Part shown: positions 12,746 through 22,905 of the stretch, one piece after another
How the letters are laid out: each line of letters starts with the position of its first letter
Position numbering within the stretch: position 1 is the first letter of the stretch
The notes under the pieces: model-generated
What the model was told of the DNA's origin: nothing
The model's database searches: none
The model's input: only the letters and a program-made list of their open reading frames with translations
Made by a program: the position numbers and the translations under genes
Source of the DNA: Trematomus loennbergii
Taxonomy: Eukaryota; Chordata; Actinopteri; Perciformes; Nototheniidae
Assembly (NCBI GenBank): GCA_012861695.1
Contig: JAAOOA010000006.1
Location: 26,917,811-26,981,810, forward strand
Reading direction: 5' to 3'
DNA length: 64,000 bases

Positions 12746-13147
12746 TCAGAGAGATACAGTATGTCCACGTTTTTGAGCAAGTCCACGAATCCAGTCTTTG
12801 TCAAGTCTGTCACCACCTTCGCGCAGCTGCTGGCGCCACTTCGTCCGGTCCTCCGCCAGCCTCTCCCAGTTGTCCGTCGCAATGTCCAGGGCCTTCATGT
12901 CACGTTTTACGACATCCTTGAAGCGCAGCAGTGGTCGTCCTCTGCCTCTGGAACCAGCGCTCAGCTCGCTGTATAAGATGTCCTTTGGCAGGCGGCCATC
13001 TGGCATTCTGCGAAGGTGACCGAGCCACCGCAGCCTCCTGACCTTCAGTGTTTGGAACTTTGACTTGCTGCCTGTATGCGCCAGCACCGCCTCGTTCGTG
13101 ACCTTGTCCCGCCATGTGATCCCGAGGATGTTGCGCAGGCACCGCAT
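12746..13147 (-). pseudogene. LINE C-terminal region
   Basis: Reads RRLRWLGHLRRMPDGRLPKD and then GRGRPLLRFKDVVKRDMKAL. This is the conserved region that follows the reverse transcriptase in this LINE group, and it includes a Trp-Leu-Gly-His core. It is fused to the preceding palm region by a deletion, so the thumb is missing. Confidence 0.8.
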
Positions 13148-13149
13148 GT

Positions 13150-14070
13150 GAAAAGCATAACAACTGTCTTTTTGATGTTGATGATCAGTGGAAATTCAGA
13201 GCATGCTGCACTGAATCTGTCCATCAGGCGATGTAGACCAGCTGCGCTGTGAGACACCAGAGCTGCGTCGTCCGCGAATAAGAGCTCACAAACTAGCCCC
13301 CTGCCAGATTAAACAGCTTCCCATCTGACCGCGTGTGCAGGGAAATGCCGTCTTCGTCCACGTGATCGTTGAATGCATGATGCAGCACAACGGCATAACA
13401 CGCAGCCTTGTTTGACTCCACTGCGAACGGAGAAGCTGTCTGAAGTAGATCCTTCACAGAAAACCGTTGCTGACATCCTCGTGAAGCGATTTGTCCAGCC
13501 CGAGCAATGTCGGTGGGCAGCCCAGTTTATGCAAGATGGCGAACAGTCCTTCCCGACTCACCACGTTGAACGCCTTCGTCAGGTCGACAAACGCCATGTG
13601 CAGTGGTTTGTTTTGCTCTCTGCACTTTTCTTGCACCTGGCGCACCGTGAAGACCATGTCTGTTGTTGATCGGCCACTTCGAAACCTGCACTGTGACTCT
13701 GGGTATATGCGGGTGGCCAGTTTGTGGAGCCGCACCAGCAGAATTCTGGAGAAGACCTTGCCAAGCACGCTCAGTAGCGAAATGCCACGGTAGTTGTTAC
13801 AGCCCCTTTGTCGCCTTTGTTCTTGTAAAGCGTGATTATCTTGGCGTCCTTGTCCGATGGGAAAGCGCCCACTTGCCAGCATTGACAGAGCAGCTTGTGC
13901 ATGTGCGGCAGTAAGCAGCTGTCACATTTGAGGAGATCAGCCGGGATGCCGTCCGTGCCCGCAGCTTTGCCCTCAGCAGTGTGCTTCAGCGCATTCACTA
14001 GCTCTGCCATGGTTGGCAAGTTGTCCAGCTCAGCATTGATGTCAAAGCTGGGTGTTGAGGCCAAAGCCAC
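13150..14070 (-). pseudogene. LINE reverse transcriptase domain, frameshifted
   Basis: Visible motifs in order: EGKAAGTDGIPADLLK (fingers), ITLYKNKGDK, a frameshift near 13800, NNYRGISLLSVLGKVFSRIL, MAFVDLTKAFNVV (motif A with its first Asp) and a FADDAALV catalytic box at about 13261-13285. INIKKTVVMLF follows. The frame changes again around 13450-13160. It is inactive. Confidence 0.85.
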
Positions 14071-14142
14071 GTGCTGATGCTCCTTGGTTTGCCATAGAGC
14101 TCTGAGTAGTGCTCAACCCATCGTGACATCTGTTGCCCTGTG

Positions 14143-14601
14143 TCAGTGATCAGTGCTCCTTCTGCAGACTTCAGCGGACACACGTTCTTTGCTCTCGGCC
14201 CAATAGCCTTGTTCAGAACTTGTACAGTTCCCGCAGGTTACCAGTGTCTGAAGCCTGTTGGATGCCATCGCAGAGCTTGTTCCAGTACTGGTTAGCACAG
14301 GATCGAGCTGTCCTCTGAAGTTCACGCTGCGCATCCTTGAGTGCAGTGAGAGAACTCCGTGTTGCCGTTGCTTGTACACTTTGTGCGCCTTGTTCTTGGC
14401 AGCGAACAGCGGTTCCAGGACTACAGCATTTTCGGCCATCCAGTCTTCTTGCGACGGCCTTTTTGTGCCAAAAGATTTGGGAGCCACGTCATGCATAGCA
14501 GCTCGCAGGCTCTGCCAGTTCTCTTCTGGTCCTGTGCCAGTACTGCTTGCAGCCATCTTCTTTGCAAACGACTTCCGAATGCTATGACATTTTCTGTGCA
14601 C
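14143..14601 (-). pseudogene. LINE linker between endonuclease and reverse transcriptase
   Basis: An open stretch in a different frame from the endonuclease (motif NWQSLRAAMHDVAPKSFGTK) bridges the endonuclease and reverse transcriptase regions. The frame change from the endonuclease lies near 14600. It has no catalytic motifs. Confidence 0.65.
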
Positions 14602-14618
14602 TTCATTCTTGCGGTGTT

Positions 14619-15239
14619 TAGGCGCGGCTTCTCTTTTTGTCTTGGGGTAGGTTTTCGTTTAGGCATGTTCATCTGGGTTAGAACGAGCGAGTGGTCAGTA
14701 TCACCATCAGCAGTGTGGTAAGTTCTGGAGCATCTGACTAGGCCAATGTCACGTCTTCTGACCAATGCTAAGTCTAGCTGGTGCCAGTGCTTGGACTGTG
14801 GATGCATCCATGTCACCCGCCAACGTTGCTTCTGCTGGAACCAAGTGTTTGCGATGCAGAGCCCATGTTGACTGCACAGCTCGAGAACTCGCTGTCTGTT
14901 TTCGTTGATTTTCCCAACACCAAAATGACCGATTGCATCCGGCCATGCCAGATAATCGGCGCCGACACGAGCATTGAAATCGCCGAGCAGCATCACGCAG
15001 TCCTCATGGGGAATCTTGTTCAAGACGCCTGCCAGGCTGTCGTAGAACTGGTCCTTGACCGCAGCTTCACTCGGCAGTGTGGGGGCGTATATCAGATGTA
15101 TTGGGCTGGCAGATTGCTTGAGCGTCAGGGAAATTATCCTTTCTGACACCCCGATAGGGGTGTCAAACTCTTTCACCAGCTTGTTGGACACTGCAAAGCC
15201 TACGCCGTGTGTGCGGTGTTCATCTTTGGCTTTTCCCAT
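14619..15239 (-). pseudogene. LINE apurinic-type endonuclease domain, N-truncated
   Basis: Motifs of the exonuclease-endonuclease-phosphatase fold: HGVGFAVSNKL, IHLIYAP, VMLLGDFNARVG (metal-binding Asp-Phe-Asn-Ala) and DTDHSLVL near the end (catalytic Asp-His pair). The N-terminal strand with the first catalytic Asn/Glu is missing upstream of 15290. Confidence 0.85.
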
Positions 15240-15304
15240 CCAGAAAAAGTGTAGTTTTGCTCTTTGATAGAACCAGACTCGGCTAGTGTGTGTTTTGCTC
15301 TTCT

Positions 15305-15683
15305 TGTAAAGACTTGTGATGTTAGGATCCCTGCTCCGCTCTGCTTCTTGTTGTTTTAATATATGTTAAATGTTCACTTATCAACCTTTTAAACATCGCT
15401 TTTACATTCAATGATTTTAATCCCCTTATTTTGAATCCTCTGTTTTTATACTGATGTTTTATTATATCAAATAATATATTCATACAAAACTAAATATATG
15501 TTTATATTAATAACAATATCTTTATTTACTTTCAACATTTAAAACCGTTTTTTCTCGGTATTATGGGATATTTATATTTTGGGGTGTTTATATATTTTAT
15601 TCACTTTCTGAAGTTTCACCTTTTACATTTTTAGAATTGTCAAATAATTTATCAACCATAATAATAATGATAATAATAATAAC

Positions 15684-15718
<35 letters not shown>

Positions 15719-15775
15719 TGTTACATGTTGCCGTTGGTCTTTGTAATCTCTCTCTCTCTGTCTCTATCTTTTGTG
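15305..15775. repeat. Duplicated segment flanking the IgSF locus (copy 2)
   Basis: 15305-15460 is the inverted partner of 9672-9832, and 15465-15775 the direct partner of 9845-10110. An AAT/ATA microsatellite at 15657-15718 is expanded relative to copy 1. Confidence 0.85.
15657..15718. repeat. (AAT)n microsatellite
   Basis: Imperfect then perfect aat trinucleotide repeat of about 60 bp. Confidence 0.95.
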
Positions 15776-16157
15776 ATCAGATGTGCAATTTGGACATGTC
15801 AGTAAACTTTTGATATCAAATGTAAAAACGACTTCCTCCTGACTCTGAAATGACCCAACAACATGCAGCAGTGTTGTTTGTCTGTTAGCCTGAAGTAAAT
15901 GTTGTCTTGTTGCTTTATTTTCCTCTCAGAGAACCAGAGTGTGTAGTTCACATGTTCAACCCTCATGAAAAAAGACGGAGGTCATTGGCTTCCTCAATAA
16001 CTCTGACTCTGTGAACCCTGTCTATATATAGTAAGGAAACTAGTGTACACAACAAAGGGGTTTAATCCTCCAGATGGAAACCCTCAGTATATTAAAGGTT
16101 TTAAAGGGTTAGTTGGATTATAAGGGGAAGTTTGTGGAGGTTGCATGCACTGTAAAG
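15776..16157. other. No gene; possible orphan promoter signals
   Basis: An inverted CCAAT (attgg, about 15984) lies about 40 bp before ctatatatag (about 16022). This could be a core promoter left from an immune-gene copy, but no coding exon follows. Confidence 0.25.
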
Positions 16158-16261
16158 CACTGTAAAAAATGGCTGTGAAATCCACAGTTATTTACAGTGT
16201 TTGTGCACAGTAAATGACTGTATACAATTTTAGAGTATAATACCGTGTTTCCAACCAAAGA

Positions 16262-17914
16262 TTACAGCAACTCTGGATCAATGTACTGTATACAATCACA
16301 GTAACCAACAATGTACTGTAGAAGATCACAGTAACCAACAATGTACTGTAGAAGATCACAGTAACCATCAATGCACTGTAGATAATCACAGTAACCAACA
16401 ATGTACTGTAGAAGATCACAGTAACCAACAATGTACAGTAACCAACAATGTACTGTAGATAATTACAGTAACCAACAATGTACTGTAGATCATTACAGTA
16501 ACCAACAATGTACTGTAGATATTCACAGTAACCAACAATGTACTGTAGAATATCACAGTAACCAACAATGTTCTGTAGATAATCACAGTAACCAACAATG
16601 TACTGTAGATAATTACAGTAACCAACATGTTCTGTAGATAATGACAGTAACCAACAATATACTGTAGATAATTACAGTAACCAACAATGTTCTGTAGATA
16701 TTCACAGTAACCAACAATGTACTGTAGATAATTACAGTAACCAACAATGTTCTGTAGATAATCACAGTAACCAACAATGTACTGTAGATAATTACAGTAA
16801 CCAACAATGTACTGTAGAAGATCACAGTAACCAACAATGTACTGTAGAAGATCACAGTAACCAACAATGTACTGTAGATAATCACAGTAACCAACAATGT
16901 ACTGTAGATAATCACAGTAACCAACAATGTACTGTAGATAATTACAGTAACCAACAATGTTCTGTAGATAATCACAGTAACCAACAATGTACTGTAGATA
17001 ATTACAGTAACCAACAATGTACTGTAGAAGATCACAGTAACCAACAATGTACTGTAGAAGATCACAGTAACCAACAATGTACTGTAGATAATCACAGTAA
17101 CCAACAATGTACTGTAGATAATCACAGTAACCAACAATGTACTGTAGATAATTACAGTAACCAACAATGTACTGTAGATATTCACAGTAACCAACAATGT
17201 TCTGTAGATAATCACAGTAACCAACAATGTACTGTAGATATTCACAGTAACCAACAATGTACTGTAGATAATCACAGTAACCAACAATGTACTGTAGATA
17301 ATCACAGTAACCAACAATGTACTGTAGATAATTACAGTAACCAACAATGTACTGTAGATATTCACAGTAACCAACAATGTTCTGTAGATAATCACAGTAA
17401 CCAACAATGTACTGTAGATATTCACAGTAACCAACAATGTACTGTAGAAGATCACAGTAACCAACAATGTACTGTAGATATTCACAGTAACCAACAATGT
17501 ACTGTAGATAATTACAGTAACCAACAATGTACTGTAGATATTCACAGTAACCAACAATGTACTGTAGAAGATCACAGTAACCAACAATGTACTGTAGATA
17601 TTCACAGTAACCAACAATGTACTGTAGATAATTACAGTAACCAACAATGTACTGTAGAAGATCACAGTAACCAACAATGTACTGTAGATATTCACAGTAA
17701 CCAACAATGTACTGTAGAAGATCACAGTAACCAACAATGTACTGTAGATAATCACAGTAACCAACAATGTACTGTAGAAGATCACAGTCACCAACAATGT
17801 ACTGTAGATAATCACAGTAACCAACAATGTACTGTAGATATTCACAGTAACCAACAATGTACTGTAGATAATCACAGTAACCAACAATGTACTGTAGATA
17901 ATCACAGTAACCAA
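16262..17914. repeat. 30-bp tandem array, ~54 units, with higher-order repeats
   Basis: The consensus unit is acagtaaccaacaatgtact followed by gta and a variable heptamer (gaagatc, gataatc, gataatt or gatattc). Each unit contains the inverted pair acagta/tactgt around a 10-base loop. A seven-unit (210-bp) block repeats at 16741-16950 and 16951-17160, and a four-unit (120-bp) block repeats about 17401-17640. One unit is shortened near 16431. The 508-codon minus-strand frame (Tyr-Leu-Gln-Tyr-Ile-Val-Gly repeats) is an artefact of the 30-base period. Confidence 0.95.
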
Positions 17915-18049
17915 AAAGAAAGAACCAACCGAAAAACGCCATTTCTAGAATATCTAGAAATATCTAAAATATCTTAAATAAACCAACATCTTTTTCTTAA
18001 TATACATAATCTTGATGCAGTGTAATTACTAGTTTGTCTATACTAGATA

Positions 18050-18325
18050 TTTATATGCTTAGTAGATATATATTTGTAAGACCCTATGTCTTTGCAAACC
18101 GGAAGAACTACAAATGCGGTGCTTCCGGTTTCTGAGATAATGATTTTGGGGGTTTTCATTAGCTGCAAGCCGTAATCATCAAGATTTACAAAAAAGCCTT
18201 GAAATATTTCACTTTGTGTGTAGTGAATCCATATAATATATGAGTTTCACTTTTTGAATTGAATTAATGAAATAAATTAACTTTTCCACGATATTGTAAT
18301 TTATTGAGATGCACCTGTATATAGT
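18050..18325. repeat. Dispersed fish repeat with gagatgcacctgta end
   Basis: Contains gggggttttcattagctgca, gtgaatccatataatatatg and atttattgagatgcacctgt, words I recognise as a very common teleost interspersed repeat. The class is uncertain. A hairpin at 18097-18130 pairs aaccggaag with cttccggtt. Confidence 0.55.
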
Positions 18326-18839
18326 GGCTTGGCCAAACCAAGTTGAAACCAAGGGATAATTAATAGTAACAGAATACACAAAGGACACTGACAAAAACCC
18401 AAATCCCCCCTTTAACATGGAAGCAGGTGGTTTGTCCCAATCTGTCCCAATTGGCTCCTTGCAGTATTTATGAGTCCTCAGCGCTCGGCCACACCCTTTG
18501 CTGAACCAGGAAGTAACCTCCCCCAATGGACACAGTAACTCAAGAGACAAAGAAAGTCATTAATATAAACAATTTAGTCAGTTAATTTATGTAATCAAAA
18601 TGTCTTACACGTGTAAGGTTTGTAAGTTCAGTACAGGGTCCATTCCTGCATGCATTTGGTTTTGTATTCAAAGTGTTTTAAAATATTGTGTATTATCTAA
18701 GAATAGTGATAATGTATTTGCCAAACAGTGCCTTTTGTTGTTCTCGTCAAATGTGTTAGTTATGTTTATGTATTATGTCTGTCATTTCATGTTTAGTCAG
18801 TTCGTGTTTATTCACGTCATGTCAGGTCTGTCTATTTAT
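18326..18839. other. No gene seen
   Basis: AT-rich with no coding support. A 14-bp palindrome cttacacgtgtaag occurs at about 18604-18617. Confidence 0.4.
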
Positions 18840-19130
18840 GTCATTCATCTCTAGTTAAGTCCCCGTGTTTCATGTTGTGTCTCGTTTTCCATTTCCTGTT
18901 TCATTTTGTACTTAACTCTTGTCTCTCATTTTAGGCCCTGTTACTTCCTCCCTTTGTGTGTTTTCCCGCCATCATCAGCGTCTGCCCCGCCCTGATTGTT
19001 TCCACCTGTTCCCACTCACCTCATGTTTAAATAGTCCTGTCTCCCCTGTCCTGTGTCAGTTCGTGTTTGTTCCCACGTGTGGTCGTGCCAGGCCTCAACA
19101 AAGAGAGGATCGTTTACAGTCATGTCAGGT
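18840..19130. repeat. Dispersed pyrimidine-rich fish repeat
   Basis: Strings such as cctgattgtttccacctgtt and catgtttaaatagtcctgtc are typical of a family frequent in teleosts. Its character mirrors, on the other strand, the block at 2195-2562. Confidence 0.45.
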
Positions 19131-19214
19131 TTTGTTATTCCAGTACTTACTCTGTTAAGAGGGATTTCTGTTCAATGACATTACAAAGACAATTTTTGTT
19201 ACATTCAAGACTAT

Positions 19215-20179
19215 AGCCTCATCCCAATACTCCTCTCTTCCCCTCCTCCGGGACTTGACCCGGAAATCGATCAAGACACGCCATTTTGAAGGACGTCCAA
19301 TAGCTGAAATGCACACGGAGGAGTCGAGGAGGGGTGAGGGAGGAGGGGTGCGGGAGGAGACGAAAGGGAGGATACACGAGAGCAGACTACGCGGAAGTGT
19401 TTTCACTACTCGCGTATAAAAGCCCCCGCCCCACCTTCACAGCTGGTCGATTTCAACCGAGGAAAACGGAGAACTGGAAGAATGAGTGGAAAAGCGTCAC
19501 ATAAATGTATAAGTGCTCACAGCTCCGTGGGAATTATTATGTGCAATTCATTTCTTAAGGTTATACTAACAATTTAAATCATGTTTAATGATCTTGAACG
19601 TCACTAAAACATAGCTATTAAGAAAGCTATTTCATAAATGGCTAGATCTTGATAAATAAAAATTATTTGTTTTGTTTTGTGTTAAGATATTCAGGAGTTA
19701 AATTATTTAAAATTCACAGTCCTGAATGTGGGTTTGTGGTAAATGTGGGGATCTACAGGACACACATTTTCAGAGTAAAGGCTTTCACATTATTATAATT
19801 ATAATTTTATTGAAATGTACATTTTACACCAAAACGGAACACAAAAGCAGGACCAACCATCATACATTGAATTCCTTGACTAAAAAGAGACAGATTCATC
19901 ATTTAAATACATATTTAACAATAAATGGGCCGGTTCTAAGGGATTCAGTTAAACCCAATGAGAGGGGATACAGCTGTGCACATGTCATCATTAACAGACG
20001 TCGTTTAAGAGTGACGTTTGAGTGAACGAGGACATCCCAATTAATACCTGAGGACTCCTCTGTCCTCGCGTCACCTCCTCGTGTCTCTCGCTCGCATCTT
20101 ACGGAGGCGGAGCTAAGACGCAAGGAAGGGACGTGAGTGAGGGAAAGGAGGAGTCGAGGAGGGGTATTGAGACGAGGCT
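19215..20179. mobile_element. MITE with ~33-bp TIRs rich in ctcctcgactcctcc
   Basis: The left end agcctcatcccaatactcct and the right end, reverse-complemented (agcctcgtctcaatacccct), pair over about 33 bases with few mismatches. Its subterminal gaggagtcgaggagg words are shared with the 2566-3723 MITE, suggesting related families. No transposase. Confidence 0.8.
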
Positions 20180-20479
20180 TGTGTCTCTGGGTCGTGCATT
20201 TGGGTTCTCCAGTTTGTGTCGAGGTCGTGACACCTTTTCAACTACAGCAGGTCTCTAAAATGGCTTGGCAGAAGAAATGGCTTCATATTTTTTGTGTTGA
20301 TTATCGCCACTGTTTTAAAAATGCAATCTCCATGTTTTTGGATATTAATATCGATTGTTTTATGGATGAAAATATTTATAATTTAGCACAAGAAAATACA
20401 TGTTCTTGATACCGTTCAACAATTAAGAATACATTGTTAAAATGTATGTTTGCTGTCTCCCTGCAGTTATTGGTGAGCT
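20180..20479. other. No gene seen
   Basis: A 90-codon open frame at 20137-20409 starts inside the MITE end and has no recognisable domain. I do not support it as a gene. Confidence 0.35.
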
Positions 20480-21003
20480 TTAAAATTGTGTCAAGAATTT
20501 CTGGTAATCTGTAAATTACCAGCATGACATGAAGTATACTATAATAAATTGTTTACAGTAACAATACTGATACTGTAACTTAACATTTTAGCATTAAAGT
20601 TTCTATTTTACAGTTGAAATACTATTACCGTAAACACAAATACAGTACTTTTTAAATGGCCGTGTTTTATTTTATAGTTAAAATACTATTACAGTACCTT
20701 AAACAAAAATACAATGCTTGGAAATTACTGTGTTTCATTTTACAGCTATAACACTACTGCTGTAACAAAAAGTAAAGTAATTAAATATTACTGTGTTTCA
20801 TTTTACAGTTAAAACACTATTACCGTAAACACAAATACAGTACTTGGAAGTTACTGTGTTTCATTTTACACTGTTACTGTAAATAAAAACTTGTAAATAC
20901 TGTGATTACCTTTACAGTATTTAACTGGCAGCAATTGACAAGTTACTTACTGTAATTCATTTTACAGTAAGTAACTCATCAATTGCTGTCAGTTAAATAC
21001 TGT
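20480..21003. repeat. ACAGTA-rich right part with 42-bp palindrome
   Basis: Irregular repeats of about 60 bp (tactgtgtttcattttacag; taccgtaaacacaaatacag). It closes with an inverted repeat, arms 20914-20955 and 20962-21003, with 39 of 42 positions paired around a 6-base loop. Confidence 0.85.
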
Positions 21004-21030
21004 GAATTTCACAGTACGTTTCTTACAGTG

Positions 21031-21404
21031 AGCCAAAACCACTGAGGCTCAAAAACTGCATGAACACCAAAAACTGTGTGAGTGTTCAGCATCAACTGAG
21101 GTGAATAAAGAGTGTTACGTGTATCAGTGGAAATGTGTATTTCCTGTTTCAAGTTTCAAGTGTCGAGGATCTATTGTCATGTGCACATGAGCTACAGTGT
21201 AGATATAACTCCTCCAACAGAGCAACATGAATATATATAGGACATAAAACAGATGAAATAGTGCATGAACAACATCCCTTTCTCCAGTTCACAGTCCACT
21301 TAAGGTATTTAAGGTATTTGCATCAAGGTATATCTCCACACTTTTTCCCCTGAAAAGATTTATAATCATTATTTTTGCATTTAAATGATTGATTCTATCA
21401 TTAA
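21031..21404. other. No gene seen
   Basis: Low-complexity AT-rich sequence ending at the TTAA target of the next MITE. Confidence 0.4.
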
Positions 21405-21784
21405 AGGTGGGGTAGGTAAGTTTGAGAAACCGGCTCGAGATCGCTAGAATTTGAAAATACACAACCGGAGAAAATCTGCCACTTCCTTATAGAGCCCCTC
21501 CTCCAACACACACGAACGCGCACATGACCAATGAGGGCACGAGATAAGTTTGTGCACAGATGGAAGGCTGACAGGCAGGTAGGCCATCCAGTTATTTTAG
21601 CCGAGCCGGCTAAAATAATTGGTCGTGCTTTTTACAGTATTACGGCTTCCACAGATGAAATTTTTAATGGATTTTTTGTCAAAGCACTTAAGATATTCAT
21701 TGCTATCGGGATGTTAAGAGCATTCCATGGAATATAACAAAAAGTGTATCCCGAGCCGGTTTCTCAAACTTACCTACCCCACCT
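21405..21784. mobile_element. TTAA-MITE, aggtggggtaggtaa family (intact copy)
   Basis: TIRs aggtggggtaggtaagtttg and caaacttacctaccccacct are flanked by TTAA on both sides. The 380-bp element matches the copies at 28110-28493, 34844-38986 (interrupted) and 52960-53340. TTAA duplication suggests mobilisation by a piggyBac- or Kolobok-type transposase (inference). Confidence 0.9.
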
Positions 21785-21788
21785 TTAA

Positions 21789-22375
21789 TATGGTTCCCTA
21801 AAACAATGCACCTACTCTGGAGCTCACGGGGGTCCTGCATATGCTTTAATCAGGCGTTATTAACACTTCTTTCCATGAAAATGATTTGTAATCACTATCA
21901 TGGGGCTATATAAATCCACCCCGGGTAACCCGGAGCACATTTGCACCTTTTACTATTTAAGTGTATTTGTATTATATATTTTTGGGCTATAAAAGTGACA
22001 TTTCTGGGTGATTTTGTCAGTTTATGGAGCTTACAGATGTAGCACTCCAGATAGGACTCCAGCTTACAGCTTCCTGCCTAAGACCTGCCTAAGACCAGCA
22101 TCTGGGAATGTTAAGCCCTCCCACTATTTTCCAAGAGGGCGTTGCCAGATTTTCAATTTCAGGATTTAACCAGGAGATGGCGCTTCATTCACAAATACAG
22201 AAAGACAACTTTTCATGGACTTTCAGTTGTGTTTAGAAGAGCATTTGAACACATCAATATTTTAGATCAAATAAAGTATATCTAATCTTGTAATTCAATA
22301 ATATATAGTCTTTATATATTAAATAATCATAATAATAATGTAAATGTTTACATTACACTTCTTTATTTGTCATGT
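21789..22375. other. No gene seen
   Basis: Mixed unique sequence without coding support. Confidence 0.4.
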
Positions 22376-22736
22376 GGTCTACCTACGCTGTAAAATGTAT
22401 TATCTCTTCGATTTACACACGGCATCTATTGCACTTCTGTCCATCCTGGGAGAGGGATCCCTCCTCTGTTGCTCTCCCAAGGTTTCTCCCATTTTTCCCT
22501 TTGAAATGTGGGTTTTTCTCTGGAAGTATTTCCTTGTACGATGTGAGGGTCTAAGGACAGAGGGTGTCGTTTTCTCATACTGATATTCTGAACAAACTGT
22601 GCTGTTGTATTTGCTGTAAAGTGTCTTTACTGTAGGGTATTTTTATTATATGTACAGCACTTTGGCTCGACCAAAAATCGTTTAAAAATGTGCTATATAA
22701 TAAAACTTGATTTGATTTGATTTGATGCTCATACCT
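22376..22736 (+). mobile_element. LINE/SINE 3'-tail repeat ending in (TTTGA)n
   Basis: Bases from ggtctacctacgctgtaaaa to ttctggaagtatttcc-like sequence are nearly identical to 51196-51490. It includes gggagagggatccctcctct and ccttgtacgatgtgagggtc. It ends in a simple tail (gatttgatttgatttgatg), as LINEs and their SINE partners do. I attribute it to an L2-like 3' region; the family is not certain. Confidence 0.65.
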
Positions 22737-22849
22737 TTACAATCGTTTGCTTTAATATGCAGTATATTTTTTGTATATTTTTGTGTTTGCTTCCTCCTGC
22801 TCCCTTTCGGACACATACTGTATGATTTATTATTATTATTAATATGAAG

Positions 22850-22905
22850 ATATTATTAAGATAAGATAAGATAAGATGTTACTTTATTGATTGAACATTT
22901 TAGTT
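22850..22905 (-). repeat. Retroelement tail with (AAGAT)n
   Basis: On the minus strand, ctttattgatc-like sequence runs into (TATCT)n. Its mirror image on the plus strand lies at 25130-25186. Confidence 0.55.

Larger units (their letters stand above)
12700..15304 (-). mobile_element. RTE-like non-LTR retrotransposon, decayed
   Basis: Minus-strand order is endonuclease (about 15290-14620), linker, reverse transcriptase (about 14070-13150), then a C-terminal region ending near 12746. Together these resemble the endonuclease-reverse transcriptase often misannotated as craniofacial development protein 2-like in fish. The copy lacks the endonuclease N-terminus, has several frameshifts, and is deleted just after the catalytic aspartates. 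It sits between the two duplicated segments at 9672-10110 and 15305-15775. RTE assignment is from the domain order and C-terminal motif and is moderate. Confidence 0.8.
16158..21030. mobile_element. Composite element with ~30-bp inverted ends (cactgtaa)
   Basis: The left end (cactgtaaaaaatggctgtg then aaatccacag) and the right end, reverse-complemented (cactgtaagaaacgtactgt then gaaattcacag), match at about 25 of 30 positions. The interior is packed with acagta/tactgt words. It holds the 30-bp array (16262-17914), dispersed repeats, a separate MITE (19215-20179) and an ACAGTA-rich right part. I read it as a non-autonomous DNA transposon enlarged by array expansion and later insertions. No transposase or clear target duplication is visible. 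Confidence 0.6.

Noticed and set aside
15980..16035. TATA plus inverted CCAAT as a promoter
   Set aside because: Spacing is plausible but no transcript or exon follows, and AT-rich DNA gives such matches by chance. Kept only as a weak note.
16262..17914. CRISPR-like regular spacing
   Set aside because: Units are contiguous with no unique spacers, the variable part is only 7 bases drawn from four types, and the genome is a vertebrate.
16416..17942. 508-codon minus-strand frame of Tyr-Leu-Gln-Tyr-Ile-Val-Gly repeats
   Set aside because: The unit is 30 bases, a multiple of three, so any stop-free unit stays open. Two other frames over the same array are also open. No start context, splice site or non-repeat domain.
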